Assembly: GCA_025966215.1 (NCBI GenBank)
Contig: JAOPVM010000018.1
Location: 1-9,602, forward strand
DNA: 9,602 nucleotides
Reading direction: 5' to 3'
From: Klenkia sp.
Lineage (GTDB): Bacteria; Actinomycetota; Actinomycetes; Mycobacteriales; Geodermatophilaceae
Position 1 is the stretch's first letter. Every line of letters begins with the position of its first letter. The notes beneath the pieces are model-generated. The model worked only from the letters and a program-made list of their open reading frames with translations. It had not been told where the DNA came from and did not search any database. The position numbers and the translations under genes are program-made. Of the stretch, positions 6,917 to 9,602 are shown in pieces.

Positions 6917-6931
6917 CTCACGGTCGGTCAC

Positions 6932-6945
6932 CACCCGAACGGGTG
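6932..6945. repeat. 14-bp palindrome, possible operator upstream of tadA
   Basis: CACCCG (6932-6937) and CGGGTG (6940-6945) are exact inverted copies around AA. The palindrome sits about 115 bp upstream of tadA in the only gap where its promoter can lie. A dimeric repressor could bind here, but no regulator gene is nearby. Confidence 0.3.
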
Positions 6946-6975
6946 AACCGGGCTGCGGAGGTCCGGTCCCTCGGA

Positions 6976-7002
6976 CATCGGGACGGGGGCAGGGTCCCGA
7001 TG
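6976..7002. terminator. Perfect 9-bp hairpin in the gap before the Tad operon
   Basis: CATCGGGAC (6976-6984) and GTCCCGATG (6994-7002) are exact reverse complements around a 9-nt G-rich loop. On the minus strand it is the second hairpin after the oxidoreductase gene and lies about 155 bp before tadA. It has no U-tract, as is common for actinobacterial terminators. It may be a backup terminator or an operator-like element. Confidence 0.45.
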
Positions 7003-7068
7003 CCGTCGGTCGTGCAAGCCTCGGGCACCACCGGATCGTGCACATCCCGAGCGGCCCGCCACGCCGCG

Positions 7069-7097
7069 GTGCGTGGACGCAGCGCGTCCAGTCGCAC
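7069..7097 (-). terminator. Strong hairpin terminator of the quinone oxidoreductase gene
   Basis: TGGACGC (7074-7080) and GCGTCCA (7084-7090) pair perfectly around an AGC loop. GTGCG (7069-7073) and CGCAC (7093-7097) extend the stem to 12 bp with a 2-nt bulge. On the minus strand it begins 19 nt after the stop at 7117, where an intrinsic terminator is expected. There is no U-run, as often in high-GC genomes. Confidence 0.65.
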
Positions 7098-7116
7098 ACG
7101 CGGCGCAACGAAGGGA

Positions 7117-8076
7117 TCAGCTGAAGTCGAGCACCAGCCGGCCGCGCACCCCGCCGGCCTCCAGCCGGGCGTGGGCGGAGGCGGCCTCGGCGGCGGGCAC
7201 CACGTCGGCGACCCGCAACGTCACCGCACCGGACTCGGCCTGCTCGCGCAGCCGGTCCAGGGCCGCCCGGTTCCGCCCGTAGTCACGCACCATGACCGGC
7301 TCCATCCGGATGCCCCGGCCCAGGTGCTCCTCGGCGTCCTCACCGCGGTAGCCGCGGACGGTGGCGACCACGCCGCCGTCCGCCACCGCCGGCAGCACCT
7401 GAGCCCCCTGCACCGAGCCGTCGGCCAGCCCGTCGACCCCGTCGGGGTACTGCGCGCGCACGGCGGCGGCGAAGCCCTCGCCGCGGGGCAGCACCACGTG
7501 GGCGCCGAGAGAGCGGACGAGCTCGGTGTCGGCCTCGCTGGCGTCGGCGACGACGGTCAGCCCGTCGGCCACGGCCAGCTGCACGACGTACCCGCCGAAC
7601 GACCCGGCCGCACCCGTCACCGCGAGCACCTGGCCCGGCTGCAGGGCCATCTCGTCCAGCGCCAGGCGGGCGGTCAGCCCGTTCATCGGCAGCGACGCGG
7701 CGGCCGGGAAGTCCACCCCGGCCGGCACCGGGACGACGGAGTCCGCCGGCAGCGCGATCTGCTCGCGGTACCCGCCGTGCGCACCCTCGGGGAGCACGAT
7801 CGCCATCACGGCGTCCCCCACCGCCAGCGGGGTGTCGGTGCCCGGGCCGATCTCGTCGACCACCCCGGCGACGTCCATGCCCGGGATCCACGGCATCTCC
7901 TGGGGCGCACCCCTGCGCTGGGCGTAGGTGCCGTTACGGGCGTAGGTGTCGGTGGGGTTGACGGCGGCCGCGCGGACGGCGATCCGGACCTCCCCGGGCC
8001 CGGCGTGCACCTCCGGGACGTCGATGACGTGCAGGGCCTCGGGCCCTCCGAACTCGGTCACTCCGGCTGCTCTCAT
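7117..8076 (-). CDS. Zinc-independent NAD(P)H:quinone oxidoreductase, MDR superfamily
   Basis: This 319-aa cytoplasmic enzyme probably reduces quinones or other electrophilic carbonyl/enone compounds with NADPH. The N-terminal GroES-like catalytic domain starts MRAAGVTEFGGPEAL and includes AAVNPTDTYAR (about 37-47) and PGMDVAGVVDEIGPG (65-79). The Rossmann domain has the nucleotide-binding GAAGSFG at 155-161 followed by GYVVQLA. The protein contains no cysteine at all, so neither catalytic nor structural zinc can be bound in the alcohol-dehydrogenase manner; this places it with quinone oxidoreductase/zeta-crystallin-type members. I chose the ATG at 8076 because family similarity begins there; a GTG 30 codons upstream would add a leader unlike the family. 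It is separated from both neighbours by terminators, so it is a single-gene unit. The exact substrate cannot be told. Confidence 0.92.
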   Translation of the reverse strand: MRAAGVTEFGGPEALHVIDVPEVHAGPGEVRIAVRAAAVNPTDTYARNGTYAQRRGAPQEMPWIPGMDVAGVVDEIGPGTDTPLAVGDAVMAIVLPEGAHGGYREQIALPADSVVPVPAGVDFPAAASLPMNGLTARLALDEMALQPGQVLAVTGAAGSFGGYVVQLAVADGLTVVADASEADTELVRSLGAHVVLPRGEGFAAAVRAQYPDGVDGLADGSVQGAQVLPAVADGGVVATVRGYRGEDAEEHLGRGIRMEPVMVRDYGRNRAALDRLREQAESGAVTLRVADVVPAAEAASAHARLEAGGVRGRLVLDFS

Positions 8077-8088
8077 GTCCGGTGCAAG

Positions 8089-8130
8089 GCACCCGACCCG
8101 TCGTCGGATTCCGGTCGGGCGGTCGGGTGC
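8089..8130. repeat. 10-bp inverted repeat upstream of the quinone oxidoreductase
   Basis: GCACCCGACC (8089-8098) and GGTCGGGTGC (8121-8130) are exact reverse complements separated by 22 bp. A third partial copy, GGTCGGGC at 8113-8120, is in tandem with the right arm. The arms are 32 bp apart centre to centre, about three helical turns. The element begins 12 bp before the ATG. It could be an operator for a regulator that responds to the enzyme's substrates, or a 5'-leader hairpin. Confidence 0.45.
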
Positions 8131-8294
8131 GGCGACCTGCACGGTGCTGATCTGCTCGCAGCTCACCCGCCGGACACCCTCGAGCGCACCGGTCGTCTCC
8201 TGCGACGGCCGAGAGCCGCCACCAGTCCCCCGCCGCGTCCTCGGCGGCGACCCAGCCCCGTCTGCTCACCGCGACACCGTGCCCGCAGACGCCA
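8131..8294. other. Intergenic stretch without recognised gene
   Basis: This is the remainder of the 265-bp gap between the beta-helix gene and the oxidoreductase gene. It should contain the oxidoreductase promoter on the minus strand, but I find no convincing -35/-10 pair. Open frames crossing it are out-of-frame extensions without family similarity. Confidence 0.5.
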
Positions 8295-8326
8295 GTGGCG
8301 CCGCGACCCGAGGGTCACGGCGCCAC
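8295..8326 (-). terminator. Strong hairpin terminator of the beta-helix gene
   Basis: GTGGCGCCG (8295-8303) pairs with CGGCGCCAC (8318-8326). Inside, after one C/A mismatch, GACCC (8305-8309) pairs with GGGTC (8312-8316). The stem is 14 bp in all with a tiny loop. On the minus strand it begins 15 nt after the stop at 8342. A shorter alternative hairpin (CCACC/GGTGG, 8323-8336) overlaps it and would compete. Confidence 0.75.
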
Positions 8327-8341
8327 CGGTCGGTGGGTCGG

Positions 8342-9602
8342 TCAGCCGGTGTAGTTCGGCTGCGCCGGCACCGGGCGGGCCGGCGGGGTGACACCGCCGC
8401 CACCGGGAGCCGGGGTCACGGCGATCGCCGCAGCCTCGACCGAACCGGAGTCCAGGTCGGCCCGACCGTCGCCGTTGCCGTCCAGGGGACGGGCGACGCC
8501 GCGCTGGTCGAAGTCGACCAGCCTGGCGGCGTCGTCCATGCCCTCCACAGCGGCGTCCGCGACCGGGAGACCGGCGTCGATCACCGGGCTGCCCGTACGG
8601 GGCAGCAGGGTGGGCGTCGGGCCCCCGTTGTCGGCGAGCGCGCCGAGCTGCGGATCGGTGACCCCGGTGGTGTCGTCGGCGCCGGCGAGCCGGTCGGCCG
8701 AGAACGGCACGGCCGCATCGAGGACGTTGCCACCGACCGAGGTGACACCGGCGTCGGTGTCGTCGGCGTCGTTGGCGGTCAGGATCGTGTTGCCGATCTC
8801 GACGGTGCCCGCGACACCGCTGCTGTTGCCCACCACGGTGGCGTGCAGCAGACCAGCGACGACGTTGCCGGCGTTGAGGAGGGCTCCACCGCGACCGGCA
8901 GCAGCGGTGTTGCCGGTGACCGTGACGTTGATGCCGATCAGGGTGCCCCCCGTCGTCGCGGTGCCGTCCTGGTACAGAGCCCCTCCACCGTCGGTCCCGG
9001 TGGCGGTGTTGCCCTCGAGCGTGGTGTCGGTGACGGCCAGGGTGCCCGCGGCGGAGTTCCAGAGCCCGCCACCCTCGACGGCGGAGTTGCCGCTGACCAG
9101 GGACGTGTCGACGAGGACGTCACCGGCGCCGGTGAGGTGGATGCCGCCGCCGTTGCCGGGAGGGCCCGTCACGGTGTTGTCGAGCAGGTCCACGCCCACC
9201 AGAGCGGTCTCGGTGGCGTCGGCCCGGCCGGTGATCGACGGGGTGGCGTCCGGCACGGCCAGGAGCGGGCCCGCCTCGATGCCGCCACCGGCCCGCACTG
9301 CGGTGTTGCTGCTGATCTCGGAGTCGACCACGGTCACGGAGCCGGTGATGTTCAGGATGCCGCCACCGGACGCTGCCGCGCCGGTGGCGGCGTTGTCGGC
9401 GATGAGCGAGGTGTCGACGAGGACGTCGCCACCCTCGGTGAACACACCGCCACCACCCTGGTCGGCCAGCGCACCGTTGGTCGTGTTGCCGGTGATCTCG
9501 GTGCTGCTCACGGTCAGCACGCCGGCGGCCGAGTTCCACAGCCCGCCACCCTCGCGGGCACCGGTGTTCCCGGTGACGACGGAGTCGACGACGTCCACGG
9601 TC
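8342..9602 (-). CDS. Right-handed beta-helix surface protein with choice-of-anchor-Q-like C terminus, 5' end outside window
   Basis: The frame is open to the right edge, so only the last 420 or so residues are seen. At least ten imperfect coils of the pattern (V/I)xGNT...GGG(L/I), for example VTGNTGAREGGGLWN and ITGNTTNGA...GGGGVF, indicate a parallel beta-helix with Asn ladders. The pattern resembles polymorphic-outer-membrane-type and pectate-lyase-like repeat proteins. The helix is followed by DPQLGALADNGGPTPTLL...GSPVIDAG and DQRGVARP (about 8500-8660), which match the choice-of-anchor Q type of domain as I know it. DGNGDGRADLDSG, near 8445-8485, looks like a calcium-binding loop. The end is a Pro/Gly-rich tail (...PVPAQPNYTG). 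No sortase motif or C-terminal membrane segment is present, so it is presumably secreted or held non-covalently, or anchored through its unseen N terminus. Function is unknown; adhesion or polysaccharide binding is a family-level guess. Confidence 0.85.
   Translation of the reverse strand, partial: TVDVVDSVVTGNTGAREGGGLWNSAAGVLTVSSTEITGNTTNGALADQGGGGVFTEGGDVLVDTSLIADNAATGAAASGGGILNITGSVTVVDSEISSNTAVRAGGGIEAGPLLAVPDATPSITGRADATETALVGVDLLDNTVTGPPGNGGGIHLTGAGDVLVDTSLVSGNSAVEGGGLWNSAAGTLAVTDTTLEGNTATGTDGGGALYQDGTATTGGTLIGINVTVTGNTAAAGRGGALLNAGNVVAGLLHATVVGNSSGVAGTVEIGNTILTANDADDTDAGVTSVGGNVLDAAVPFSADRLAGADDTTGVTDPQLGALADNGGPTPTLLPRTGSPVIDAGLPVADAAVEGMDDAARLVDFDQRGVARPLDGNGDGRADLDSGSVEAAAIAVTPAPGGGGVTPPARPVPAQPNYTG
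9054..9554 (-). repeat. Duplicated coil segments inside the beta-helix gene
   Basis: Two 24-bp copies encoding the start of EGGGLWNSAAG lie at 9054-9077 and 9531-9554, differing at one base (477 bp apart). GTGTCGACGAGGACGTC, encoding DVLVDTS, is identical at 9105-9121 and 9412-9428 (307 bp apart). The different offsets show that separate coil modules were copied, not one block. Such identity suggests recent internal duplication or gene conversion. Confidence 0.7.

Larger units (their letters stand above)
6819..7116. other. Intergenic region upstream of the Tad operon
   Basis: These 298 bp separate the oxidoreductase stop from tadA and must hold the Tad promoter. I see no convincing gene. It contains two hairpins (7069-7097, 6976-7002), a 14-bp palindrome (6932-6945), a consensus DnaA box (6908-6916) and short repeats near tadA. 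The latter include GAGAC at 6843, 6851 and 6860, GTACGGG at 6866 and 6884, and ACGGT/ACCGT arms at 6846-6850 and 6863-6867. TACGGT on the minus strand at 6868-6863 fits TAnnnT but has no -35, so the promoter position is open. Confidence 0.6.

Noticed and set aside
4720..6921. A 733-codon minus-strand frame that could be read as one large protein
   Set aside because: Only the part from 5583 resembles TadB. The upstream part is out of frame inside tadA and is Arg/Gly-rich nonsense. The GTGA overlap gives the true start.
6500..7108. A 202-codon minus-strand frame starting in the gap before tadA, which might have been a missing tadZ-like or leader gene
   Set aside because: Two thirds overlaps tadA in another frame, and the translation has no Walker motif or recognisable domain.
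8077..8166. Longer N terminus of the quinone oxidoreductase from a start at 8166
   Set aside because: The extra 30 residues do not resemble the family, which begins at MRAAGVTEFGG, and they would cover the inverted repeat at 8089-8130.
84..9123. Long open frames on the plus strand, such as 84-776, 1041-2576, 3554-4777, 5640-7124 and 6943-8391
   Set aside because: They lie opposite well-identified minus-strand genes, have low-complexity Arg/Gly/Pro/Gln-rich translations and match no family. High-GC coding DNA commonly produces such open frames.
1..9602. CRISPR arrays, tRNA or rRNA genes, insertion sequences, phage or defence genes
   Set aside because: No regularly spaced repeats, tRNA-like segments, transposase motifs or terminal inverted repeats were seen. 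The window reads as ordinary chromosomal DNA with a pilus operon.

Overview
The window is very GC-rich and every gene I can support lies on the minus strand. Third-position GC bias, GTG start codons, GTGA stop/start overlaps, a GGDEF-EAL enzyme and an actinobacterial-type Tad pilus operon point to a high-GC actinobacterium. A member of the Geodermatophilales or a related order is a guess from overall style, not something the sequence proves.

In the direction of transcription (right to left) the layout is as follows. (1) 9602-8342 is the C-terminal part of a large right-handed beta-helix protein with a choice-of-anchor-Q-like end, followed by a strong hairpin terminator. (2) 8076-7117 is a zinc-free MDR-family NAD(P)H:quinone oxidoreductase, with a 10-bp inverted repeat upstream and a strong hairpin terminator downstream. 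(3) 7116-6819 is a gap of about 300 bp with a second perfect 9-bp hairpin, a 14-bp palindrome and a consensus DnaA box. (4) 6818-2701 is a six-gene Tad (Flp-type IV pilus) operon: tadA/cpaF ATPase, tadB, tadC, a 66-aa pilin-like protein, and two TadE/TadF-type pseudopilins. Most of these genes overlap stop-to-start. (5) 2582-810 is a cytoplasmic PAS-GGDEF-EAL c-di-GMP enzyme that keeps both catalytic motif sets and an I-site. (6) 770-1 is the N-terminal two thirds of peptide chain release factor 2 (prfB), cut by the window edge just after the GGQ motif.

The Tad genes would build a cell-envelope pilus: TadA powers assembly, TadB/TadC form the inner-membrane platform, and the three short proteins are the pilin-like subunits. 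No TadZ, prepilin peptidase, RcpC or secretin lies in the window, so at least a prepilin peptidase must come from elsewhere. The neighbouring c-di-GMP enzyme could tune surface behaviour together with the pilus, but only proximity supports that.

I see no clearly new system. The best leads are the unusual prepilin motif of the Flp-like protein (Trp where Glu is expected), two candidate leaderless promoters (for the c-di-GMP enzyme and prfB, the latter overlapping a palindrome), and the repetitive beta-helix surface protein.
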